Shown here: piece after piece, positions 33,808 through 45,100 of the stretch | Numbering within the stretch: the stretch's first letter is position 1 | Layout: the number at the start of each line of letters is the position of its first letter | Assembly (NCBI RefSeq): GCF_016086655.4 | Contig: NC_052138.2 | Coordinates: 28,159,403 to 28,223,402 of the forward strand | Origin: Lepeophtheirus salmonis | Taxonomy: Eukaryota > Arthropoda > Copepoda > Siphonostomatoida > Caligidae | Reading direction: 5' to 3' | Length of the DNA: 64,000 nucleotides | Translations under genes and position numbers: made by a program | The notes under the pieces: generated by a model | Seen by the model: only the letters and a program-made list of their open reading frames with translations | Database searches by the model: none | Told to the model about the DNA's origin: nothing

Positions 33808-36282
33808 CTAAATTCATATTTCGGACCGCCATTTCACATCGATATCCATAGCTGGAAGACTTACGGACCTCATGCAGTTCACTGTCCTTTCCAGATACAA
33901 TAAGAAGTCTTCGTTTATTCGACCAACCTCTTAAAAATGTATAAAATTAGATCATTAAGTATAACACTAAGTATGATACATAATTCAGCAGCCCTCAAAC
34001 CAATTTGAGATATTCTCATCCCCTTTTTTTAACCAGAAGTTACCATTTTGAGAAATACTAATGTCTTAAATCATGAATTATTTACTTCATATAATAATTA
34101 ACCGACTATTTTATAAGATTTTTGATTTGTTTTTTTTGACTAGAGGAATCTCGTGGGAGGACTATTTTATTGTGTGCTATATATGTATGTGATAGTTCAG
34201 ACTTGGTCCGAGACAAATTTCTTTTTTGGTTCGGTCTTAAGTGATCTTTCTCGACTAACCGAGCTTAACCAATATTGCAGTCTAGATTGCGGTGTCAACT
34301 GTGAACCGAAATTTAATTGTTTTTAAATAATGGACGATTTTTTTCCCTCCCAATGATACGAAAAAAAATAAAAAAAATATGTATATAATAGTTAATTTGA
34401 AATTATTAAAAAAAATGCCTCCTCTCACTTTTTTTTTAGACAAAATGTAATTTTGACACCAACATTATTAATTTACTATCCTTGCCTTGCCCCCCTCCAC
34501 CACTTGGAAATACATTCTGGTACTCTTGTATGGATCAGTTTCGTCTTTCGGGGCAAATTAACAAACAGGGAAACTGATCAACCTGAATTTTGACAAGTAA
34601 ATACTTGAACGCGTCCTTCATAACATAGCAACAAGCTTTTTGAAATAATAATAAAGTTTTATTTATTCACCTTTTTATTATTTCTGTACTACAGAATCCA
34701 AAGTTTTATTAAACTAAGAATGAAACAGTGTGCGGATTATAAATCTAGTAAACCCTCTTTTGTACATTCGAATAACCTCAGGGAGGGCTTTATTGAAATA
34801 GACATCAATTTTGGCCACGAAAAAAGAGCTGTGAACATTACAAGCAATCTTTGTTTCTATCAATTATTGATTTGAGGGTCTTATGTTCTGAAAATGAGCC
34901 AATAAAAAAAATGGCTCAAAGCAAGGTCGTGTTAACTCTGCCAGTTTGCTATAAATTTCAAAAGCATATTTATACATGTTTTTTTTGCTCAGGAAGATTG
35001 ATAAATACTTTTTCAATTTTTTCAACGGTTGGACTGTCATGCAAATGTACGTGAAAGCGACACTGTGGTATAGCTAATACCATTAAGTAGTAGCATTGGA
35101 GTCTATTTAGCATTTGTTGGAGGCAATTGTATTATTAATTTTTCCTTTTGCCTGACACCCTGATCAGCGTAATATCTTTGACAAAAGAAGAAAAGTGAAC
35201 CCGGAGCGTAGAACTTTTGAAGAAAAATAAAAAAATTTCTTATATCGCATCAGATTAAACTGCATTCGGCCCCCAAACCAAAATGAGTTTGACAACCCTG
35301 GTTTCGAACCTTTATATGATTTAAGAGACATATATTGCAGTTTGGAGTATATCCAAAGGATTAATAATAGGGATGTACCGATATCAAAATTTCAGCCAAT
35401 TCTGACACCGACTCCTTATTAATATTATATATAAAAGGATTACATCCACAAATAAAAAAAATGATTTACTTTTTTTTAATGCCTTACTTTTTATTAATCA
35501 GGGGTTGACAAAAAAAAAAAGAAATAAATATAATAATCATAATTATGATTATAATTAGATGTAAAAGTTTGAAATTAAAATTATTCAGAGTGACTTCCTT
35601 TCCATGCTCAGGGGTCAATTTATTCCTGATTAGCTCAGATATATTGCTCACACTACAAAACAGACTTTCATTGTCAATGGATGGATCTGAATTTTGTTAT
35701 AGAGTTATTTATTAAAATAAAAATTAAAGAAAAATAATTTGATCCGGGTCCCTACATATAAGAGCCCCTAGTCATAAACTTAGGTTTGCTTATACTAATA
35801 TCCTCACTTCCATGTATTGGCTAACCATTTCAAATAATACGATTATAATTTTGGTTTTGTTAATAATATATATAAATAAATAAGCTCAGACATCGGTGGA
35901 ATTTGCATTATTGAGGGGGGGGGTCAATTCCGATAGTTCAAAAAGGTCGATTCTTACCCCTCTTCCGATGCATCGGTACACCCCTAGTTAATAAAAATAA
36001 TTTTTCGATAGAAAATGAGGGTATTTCGTCATTGGATAATAATGTCATCCACACCCAATTGCTAGAAAAATCATTTTAGCCTGCTTTTGTGTTGACTGAC
36101 TACAACATGTCATAAATGATGGCTTACTAATATGTACATACATACCGATAGAATTGATATCGTCCCAAATATTCCTGGGCTGAGGGAGCACTCACAATTC
36201 CTTCAACACCAGAGGAAACAATCAAAGTAATCATGAATAGAAAACAGGCTATCATCATCACTGATGATGACGATCTTTCCAT
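33808..36282 (-). CDS. secreted protein, first two coding exons (rest not found)
   Basis: Exon 1 is the complement of 36146-36282. ATG at 36282 starts a 28-residue signal peptide: Met-Glu-Arg, a Ser run, then the hydrophobic core 'MMIACFLFMITLIVSSG'. Mature text follows, 'SAPSAQEYLGRYQFY', to a donor gtatgt. Exon 2 is the complement of 33808-33929, bounded by 'catttttaag' and donor gtaaat. It continues in frame: 'RGWSNKRRLLIVSGKDSELH', 'EVRKSSSYGYRCEMAVRNMN'. Phases agree (2 then 1), which is strong support for splicing. 86 complete codons in total. The 2.2-kb intron contains two hAT-type relics. The 'RGW...GYRC' text recalls the RGGSW...GFRC pattern of formylglycine-enzyme-like domains, but the piece is too short to assign, so treat it as an unrecognised secreted protein. 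Confidence 0.55.
35060..35310 (+). mobile_element. internally deleted copy of the 7.0-8.3 kb hAT element
   Basis: 35095-35230 matches 7325-7440 ('tttagcatttgttggaggc', 'atctttgacaaaagaagaaa') and 35250-35300 matches 8225-8275 ('gatcagattaacctgcattc' against 'gcatcagattaaactgcatt'). The roughly 800 bp between are absent. It lies inside the intron of the secreted-protein gene. Confidence 0.65.
35368..35986. mobile_element. hAT-type non-autonomous element with 8-bp duplication
   Basis: Left end TAGGGATGTACCGAT (35368), right end ATCGGTACACCCCTA (to 35986), an inverted pair. The flanks attaataa (35360-35367) and gttaataa (35987-35994) agree at 7 of 8 bases. The 619-bp interior is non-coding. Confidence 0.75.
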
Positions 36283-37034
36283 GCCAAGAAAAAAAAATGT
36301 AACTTTTGATTCTTAAATATTTTTGAATTATTATTTTTTTAAAAAGTCACAAGGATGACATCCAACTTACTGACTTTAAAAAAAAAATAATAATAATATT
36401 TTACTTCAATCGTTGAGTGTACCATCACCACCTGCGTGTAACTTTTTTTTTTTTTCAATACATATAGTACATCAAACATAAAAAACAAATCATTTCGCTA
36501 AAAAAAGCGTGCCTTCAATTCAATTATTTTTTGAGTATTTTCATGAAAAGGGATGAAAATAATATAATAAATTTTGTATGCTTCATTTTTTTTTACTTTT
36601 TAGCCTTGCGCAACTAACGCGTTCTATGGAAGTTTTCACGGCCGTTGATGGGACGTAATGAGATCAAAGTGTAATTAGGTACGTTTAAATATTTTTTGTT
36701 AATAAAAAAATTGGAACTGCGAGAGAAAATGTATCCAGACCAAGGATAAAGGGGAAAGAGGGTACAAAATTATTGTACTTTTGGAAAAAAATAAGTAATT
36801 TATTAGGCGTCAAATTTACATATACTTCAAAATCGACCTCGAAACACCAAGCGGCCGAGGCATCAAAAACCACATTTTGGAGTAATAATTATAATGTTTT
36901 GTACAACATTCAATGTAGGTAATTATATATACGAATGAAGTAAACAGAAATCCATTATTTTTCAGTGAATTTAGTTTTATTTATAAATTTTTTCGCACAA
37001 AACAGTGCTTAATTGGAGTGTTTTTATTTATTTG
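36283..37034. other. upstream flank of the secreted-protein gene
   Basis: AT-rich with T and A runs. No further exon or repeat recognised. Confidence 0.35.
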
Positions 37035-37280
37035 ACTCAGTCCGATCTAATCTTAGGACCGGTCCTATCATTTTTGCCTAACAGTCCTTGAAACTGTCGG
37101 TCCTCTGGGTCCAGTACTAGAACTGATTAAAAGAAGAAGATGAAAAAAGATCAAATACGTCAACAAGTACCAAACAATAAAAGTTTTAGGACTGATCTGT
37201 ACCGAAGTGAGACTGATCTGTACCGAAGTGAGACTGGACTGGATGGGATTGCAGACCAAAATAACGACTGAAACAACACG
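37035..37280. repeat. GGTCC-rich repeat family R4 copy
   Basis: Contains 'cagtccgatctaatcttagg', 'accggtcctatc', 'cggtcctctgggtccagta' and ends 'acgactgaaacaacacg'. At 37190-37231 a 21-bp unit (gactgatctgtaccgaagtga) is perfectly duplicated. Relatives are at 38000-38163, 43455-43690, 21660-21725 and 22260-22340. The shared end GTGTTGTGTCGGTCC suggests a DNA-transposon MITE. Confidence 0.6.
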
Positions 37281-37749
37281 AGCCATAAAGATAGGGATGT
37301 TGAGTAAGAGTTTGCACTTTATTTGGTGAATTCGGAGTCAGGAGTCGGAAAATTTCTACCAAGTCCGACTACATAAATTATGAAACTTGAATGATAGCTC
37401 ATTTATAAGTTTACTTCACAAATTTCAAACATGATTTATAGTCTTTTTAATCACAATTGTCGAACCGCTTCTAAGGCTAAATTGTTGTCTTGGGTAGAGC
37501 ATAGCCACTAGTCATGCTAGTTCTTGACTTAGTCTTGTGAATAGTCAAGGTCATCAGAGTAAAGAGTAATGTTGTAATGAGAGCAATAATTTTTTTATCC
37601 TTTTAATTTGTTGTCCATCTTGTTAAATACATGATATTCAAAATATTTTCGATATAGCTTGTACAATTATTTACGATATTAACTGCCTAAAACTATATAT
37701 ATGTATTTATAGTCTCTAGACTTAAATGACTCAATAGTACTTATATAGT

Positions 37750-37965
37750 TTTGTTAGATTACTTGCAATCACCCTTTGAGAGGAAGGAAATAAATGCAAA
37801 TCCCACTCCGTATATATCAAGTACATAAGCAGGATTGACTCCGATACCGATCATCAGTTCTTATCTTAGTTATTCATTTAAAGAATTAACCTTATAACTC
37901 CCTAACAATCTCCATTATCCAGGAGCTAACGCTCTTTATACTTAGATGTCCCCTCCTCAAGAATT
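37750..37965 (-). repeat. copy of repeat family R1
   Basis: Contains 'tttgagaggaaggaaataaa', 'aaatcccactccgta' and 'gattgactccgataccga' in the order of the 8880-9100 copy. Confidence 0.6.
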
Positions 37966-37999
37966 ATAATTATAAAAGATTTGGAAAAGAAAAACAATT

Positions 38000-38163
38000 C
38001 TTTGCGACCACTCCTTAAGACTCTCGGTACTAGGACTGATTTATAAAAAAGAAGAAAAAGTTGCTTGCCGTGATCAAGAACCAAACTATATTAGTTTTAA
38101 GGCCCCAAGACTGAATTGGACATAACAGCAGCCTTCAATCCGAAATAAGGACGGACACAACGC
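38000..38163. repeat. GGTCC-rich repeat family R4 copy
   Basis: 'ccttaagactctcggtacta' at the left and 'aaggacggacacaacgc' at the right. The right end is the complement of the left end of the 43455 copy. Confidence 0.55.
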
Positions 38164-38194
38164 TACTTACATTTTCAAAAATTGACCTTATAGA

Positions 38195-39112
38195 GAGCTT
38201 GGTGCATCTTTGACATGAAAATTACACGGAACTGAAATCACGAAACCAAAATATAGTGTGATCAGCTGTTACATAATTGGGTTCATCAAGACTATTCACA
38301 ATTTCAGCCACCTGGCTTGCGTTTTACCCTTGTTCGAAGAAAATCTGAAAAAAATGGGGCCTTTTAGCTTTGCTACTGCCCATCTTTGACGTGCGTTCAA
38401 ACGTTACTGGGTCAAACAATCAAAAACTGCCGGGAAAGTTTATTTTAGTAAGATATCTTATCTTTTTAAAGCCATTTAGCGTAAACTATTGCACTTATAG
38501 AAAACACAGAATAAACATTATTAAAGTAATCTATTTGAAAAATAATTGATTTCGTTTTATTCATCTATTATGTACATTAAAAAAAAAGAAAATAATTATG
38601 TGTACAAAAATATACGAGTATAGTCTTTAAAAGCCGTTTCTCTCTCTACTTTTTTGACAAAATTAGTCGCACAGAGGTTCGTGCATTTTTGACATGAAAA
38701 TTACCGGAACAGAATTGACGATACCAAAATTCCTGGTGATTGTATGTTACAGTATCATGACGGTAAACACCCTTAATATTAGTAGCCACTTCGTTTGTAT
38801 TTCCTCCTTCTCCGTAGAAAAACTGTAAAATACAGCGTATTTTACAGTTTTTGTATTTTTCATCTTTGATGCACGTTCAAACAATACTGATTCAAACAAT
38901 CATAAAACTGTCTTGTAAAGCTTTTTAGTAAGAAATATCATCTTTTTAATGCCATATATAATACAATTTATACAACGTGAGATACACATTACTAAAGCCA
39001 TATATTGGAAAAATAATGCATATTTCTATTACACCTATTATATACAAAAATAAAAATAATAAAATAAGTCCGTGTACAAAAATATATAGTCTACACTGCC
39101 GTTCCTCTCTCC
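38195..39112 (-). repeat. tandem duplication of the SYF2 3' end and 3' flank
   Basis: 38195-38650 and 38675-39112 are diverged direct copies, offset about 465-480 bp. Shared landmarks are 'tttgacatgaaaattac', 'cgttcaaac..tactg', 'caaacaatca.aaactg', 'gtacaaaaatata' and 'gccgtt.ctctctc'. The right copy ends in the last codons of SYF2, so the left copy carries a decayed version of that coding end. Inside the right copy, 38817-38852 is a perfect 16-bp-arm hairpin (aaaaactgtaaaatac, 3-nt loop, complement). Confidence 0.75.
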
Positions 39113-42100
39113 AAATTGTCCTTAATATCCTTGGTATATTTTCCATAGAACCTCTCCAACTTTTGGTTAAACTTCATGTTGCGTTCGTTGATGAAATCAA
39201 TGTCTGCGTCATCATTAAAATTCCTTCTTCTGGAATACTTTTCTCGCTTCTTGATTTGATTTTCAACATCCGATGCCATACGCTCAATGGCATCAGGCGT
39301 ATCCTTATGTACTCCGTGTACCAAGGCCCCAGCACGAGCATAAAAAGCATCCTCTCCATGTCTCTTTTTATCATGATTATATATTTCCATATCCGGCTTA
39401 ATTTGGGATTTTACAAGACTTTCGTATTTGCGGAAGCTTGCGTTTTCATATGAGCTGAAGCCAGGGTCTGGGTTCTTGTTGGACTTTCGGGCCTCTCTAG
39501 CAGCATCGTCTGCAGCAACATGACGGAGTTTTTCTCTAATTGGATCCTTGCCTTCATTTAAGCATTTTGAAATCCGTTCTTCCTCTGAAATAAGGGGGAA
39601 AATGTATTAACATTTCAATCATCTGATAAATGAAGGAATTAAATAATAAAATAAATTGATGAGTTCACCGAATGTTTGGAAGCTATATACAAAGTGCTAT
39701 ATAATTATAGTGCCATGAAAAAATTAATTAATTAATCACAGATTGTGGTTAGTTTTACGAAGACGGTCCTCAAAGTAACCAACATAAAAAAAAAAAGTTT
39801 TTTTCTACATAATCTCCTTTCAGCTATACATACTTTTTTTTTTAAATGGAATTTTATTTTTACAAAATTTTCAAAAAAAATTCTTTGTTACTGTGTAACT
39901 TCGCTCAATACTCCATTGAAACTTCTTCACAGCACCGTTTTTGCTTCAGTGTGAGTAAACACACACCTAAACATATTTTGAAAATCCTACAATGTCTATT
40001 AGCTTACAAACTTTCAGACAACGATACACCAGTACTGCATTGTGGATTTTCTTCACAATTTCTGTGGTCGTCACCCCATTTGTTGAACCCCTGTGATACT
40101 CGTCTTGGCAGCACGTACGGCCCGTTTATTCTCAGCTAGCCAAAATTTTACTTTTGTAAACGAAGGAACAGACTCACTCAGAGTAGAGCCCAGTTAAGGT
40201 TTTTTTATTGGTTAGACTAAGGCCTTTCAATAAAAGTATAGTATTTGCCGACAGCGTTTACTATTGATGGCTCCCAAACCAATACTATACGACGTGGGGC
40301 ATTCAAACTTCAATACATACTTTGTATTTTGTGTTCCTAATAATACAGGGATTTTAAGAGAAATGACCGCCATATCTTAGTCAGGCCGGTTATTTCTGGA
40401 GATTTCTATCACAGAGTAGTATGTGTTAATATTGTTTTAAAGGTTTATTATTGTCTTACAATTGATCTTTAGCTCATTCAATGTATTTGGTGCTGTCTTG
40501 AACGACTGAATGTATACACCTTTTAAATAACTTGAAGCAAGGTTGCATCTACAGCGGCCATCAAATTACCTTTACTGAGCCTAAAAACTGCATTGGCCTC
40601 TCCATTGATCAAATACTATATCGTTAAGGTAAAAGGTCAAAAGTGAACAGGGAGGCCAAAAGTGCACAAAATAGTATTGCACTTCATTTACAATATGGGA
40701 TTGATCCCAATCAAGCTGTAAGTTAATAGATACGCCAAGAAAAGGCTTCACAATCCAAAGCATCACACCAAACTTAAGACCTCTAAATAAACAGACCTTA
40801 TAACCTTGAAGGCATCCGGCAGGCTAAAATGCGGATGGCGGCACGTACACATTATTGTTAATTTTGGCGTTTTTATTGTTCGTAGTTATGTTTACAGGAG
40901 CGTTATCACCTAGGAAGTCTAAGCCTCCAAATATTTTTTTCCAAAAACAAATTTTTGGTTACAGTTACCCAGACATTATTCTTCGATAAGTTAATAATAT
41001 AATTTTTGACTACTTTGATGATAAAAAATTCTAATTGACAAGTATATACTGGTGACTGGAAGATTAGCACCATGAATTTTTGTCCTGGAAACTTTTTCTG
41101 TGTTATATATATATATAATAGTATAAATGTATTTTCACACTTCGTCGGGCATAACATGGGTCTTCCTTCACTTGAAGTCCACTGTAATTCATTTTTTTAG
41201 ATAGAATAAATTAAAATGAGGACATTTAAATTCAATTTGGATGCATAGTATATGAAAGAATTGAAACACGACTCGGTTGGGTTGGTTCCTTTTTTCTCTG
41301 GCGATATTTACAAGGATGTTCCCGTGATGCAGTACAAGTTCCCCTCTTCCGTCATGACCCTCAGCAACCTCTCTGCTGTATTGCTTCCCTCAGAGTCTCA
41401 AGTTGAATGTGGAGATCTACCAGAAGTTCTTCAGGAACGTGGTAAAACCCTAGATGAACGAGGTGTCTAGGGGTAGGCCCTATTTCTTCATTAGATCAAG
41501 GCACCCTATATCTGGCTACTCGAGAATGTTCATTACAACTGGTCACTTGACTTATGACCCTCTCATCTTCGGAGTGTAATCCCCTTAATTATTTCTTTAG
41601 GGGTATTGCCAAAGACACAATTCTTCAACTGCCTGAAGACTGGTATTCTGGAATGCAAAAATGCAATACAAATGACTTCAAGTGGAGGGAAACCCATTAA
41701 TAATTTAAATTATATGTAAGAAATTATATATTTTTTTGAAATTCTGAGGCTAATACATAAAAAACTGAGGTCATATTTTGATCTTGATACACACACAAAA
41801 GTGTAATTTTGTTGGAGTGGTTGTTTTGTAGAATGTTAAACCTAAAAATTAAAGATCCAATCAAATAGACTTACAAATCAAATAAAAAAAGTTAATTTAT
41901 CAATGATCAATTTAGCGATAGTATTTGTAAACCTTATAAAAACTTCCAAATATTACCAAAATTTAAATAAATATTAGGTTAAGTAAAAAGTTCTCGCTAG
42001 ATGTCTTTAGTGAGCTATATCTAGCAAATAATACATTCCAACGATTCTGTTTTGGTAATATGGACGTCGAAAATGTCAATAAATAATGAAAATCGTCGAG

Positions 42101-45100
42101 TTGGACCGACATGTGAGACCTTATTATATTGGCCCGGAACTGAAGATTACCAGAAAACCGTTTGGAACCATCTAAATGGGATAATAATCCTAATTATGTC
42201 AATTTTATTATCAAAATAATTCGAAAAAACCATCAGAACTTATTACTTCGCCTATTACATTATTAATTTTAAATATTCTACATACACCTTAAAATATTAT
42301 GATGGGTAACAGTGATTGAGTGTTTACCCTAGCTCATCTTGTTTGTGTACATTAGTCTAAATAACTCTTATTAGTCAATTGAACAGCCTATAGTCGGGAA
42401 TTTCAATAACAATGAAATCAAGCCAAATTTCCTATCCAAGGCCTTAAAACCAAAAAAAAATAAAAATAATAATTAATAGCAGGAAATAATTATAATAACA
42501 AACCAAATACTAACAAAGTTAAACAAACCAACGTTGTTTTTTTTTACTTAACCCCAAGTTAGGTCATTTGAAAGTTGTTGCTAATTGAACATACATGATT
42601 TAAGCGTAGCTTCAAAGTTTAGGCATCTATTTAAAATATGAAGAATATATTCTGCTACCCTCTTTTTTCCCGGATATGTCTTCTTTTTACATCATTCGAA
42701 GCGCACAGGATTTTTTATAAATCCAGGGAAAAAGTTGAAAATCGACATAAAATATTAATTTTGCTATAAAAAATTAGAAGAACAAGTTTTGATAAAAACA
42801 AGAATCAAAAATATAATTTATTAATATCCAAAAACGACACTGACCGGGCCACGTTTCCTCTTTTTTAGGAATAAAAATATGACCACCCTAATGTATTTCT
42901 ATCGTTGCGTAATTATAACAAAAAAGTTTTGCAGAAAATGTGCATTCGTGTAATTTTTAATTTTTTCTGGTAAAGTTTCTTCTGAAGAAATAATTACTTA
43001 AATAAAATGGAAGAAAAGGATAACGAGGTCCAGTTACACCAATTTGACATAATTTTTAGATAATCCTAAATTTAGCTATAAAAACCTGAGATATCCTGGC
43101 AGAAAAATCCTAATTGTAATACCTAAATGAATAAATCTAATTAACTAGTAAATAATATTGAAAATTAGTAGTGTTTGATACTACCAAACCTCTTATTGTT
43201 GATATGATTGTGAGAGATTGGGGCATATGAGGCGAATATACCTTGTGATGAAAATCACTATTTTTTTTCAAATAAAAAAAAGTAACTTCTCAAATTTCTC
43301 TTTCTATGATTAAGGACGTGTATCCAGATTTTTATTTACACAAAGTTTTACTCTGAGGCCGATTCATACCAAAATTATATGGAATTGGTTGAAAATATAA
43401 TGGTCTCAGATCGTTTTTGGATTTACAGACCGAAACCCGTCACTGGTTACCATTAGTGTTGTGTCAGTCCTTAGTTAGGACTAAAGACGGCAGTACCATC
43501 CATTTCACTATCGGTCCGGTCCAGTATAGTCCTGAAACTAAAAAAGTTCGGTCCTGCCTGACATAACTCAACTTTATTTTTTATTTATTTATCAGTTCTA
43601 GTACTGACAGTCCGAAGGAGCAACGGTATTTAGGACCGGGGACTGATAAGAATGGCCCAAAGATTGGACCGGTTCGAATAAATAAGGATAAATTAAACCT
43701 TCTATTCTTTCATTCTTTAGAAGAGAATACATATGGATCAGGGGTGTCCACAGGGAGTGAGCTGGAGGGACTGTACCCCCAAAAAAAAAAAAATTAAGGA
43801 ATTTTTTCTTTGTACAATAATTTTTTTTGTTCAGGATGAAATAATTTTACGCGAGAATAGAGGGAATTTTTTTTTTTTAAGATTTTTTTTTTTTTTTTAA
43901 ACAGATCATATGGGCAAATTATGCGGCAGACAAAAATTTCAATATTTCAAATTTTTTTCAATTTTTTTTTTTTTTGGTGATTTAATTTTTTTGTGAATAG
44001 CTGTGGATTTTCAATTTTTTTCCAAAAAATTTAATATGTTGAAACTATTTCAAAAAAAAAAAAAAAAATGGAATTTTTCATAGTATTTTGTGTGTAGCTA
44101 TGGACTTTTGAAAAAAAAAAAAAATTTTTTGGGAGTTAATTTTTATAAAAAAATGTAGAAACCCAGCCCCACCAAAAAATATTATCCTGCAGATGGCCCT
44201 GTGAATTGATATAAGTATTGAGTAGTTACGTGTGAGTGTGATCATGAATAACAAAAAGTAACACTAAGGATTTCTTAGGGAGTTATCTTCTGTATTCATG
44301 CTGCAATCATGTGTAATTTGGATTGTCATCCATGTTATTTTAATTTTATAAAATAAAATGTTTAAATTTTTTTCCATGAATTGCAATGATTAAGGTTCAT
44401 TAATTAATGATCGTCTCTGACTCTATAATTCTCAGGATTCTTTTTTTTTTATTGTACAAAAAACTGATTTTATATACTAAATATCTCTAAAATTTAATTA
44501 TGTAAATAAATATCTATAATCAAAATATTTACTCATTGTTTTTTAACAGTCGAGTTGTAATATTTTCCATACTTTCATTTGACTATATTTGCAAATTAGA
44601 TAATACATTCTAATATGGAAGTATAGTTTATCTGCAGATATCATTCAATAATTATACTTTACTTGCTAATTTTTTAATGAAACGACGTGTGCATACATAT
44701 CTTCATTAATTAGACGTAGTATGACAAAATCCATTCAAATTAACATTTTACAAACTCCTGTAAAATACCTGATATTTTTTCAACCGTCAACAAATACGTT
44801 GTCCGATAAAATGAATGTAGTAAAAAGGTTACGAACAAAATGTTTGGGTAATATTGTTGGTTGGTAAAATTGTGGTGTACATTATCATTGTGAGACAAAA
44901 TTGCTGTCGCTAATATTATCTTGAGACAATATCATTGTATGCGATATTATTGTGAATAATGTCTTTGTAATTATATTATATAATTCGGGGAATCAAACTA
45001 TTGAATGATTTTAAAAAAATTCTCAAATAATACTGAAACATACACCAAGGCTGTACAGAAGAAGTGCCGAGTTTAAACTCCAACGCGGCGGCGTTTCTAA

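Noticed and set aside
39745..40139. Overlapping + frames inside the SYF2 intron
   Set aside because: No motif, no splice-site support, composition close to background.
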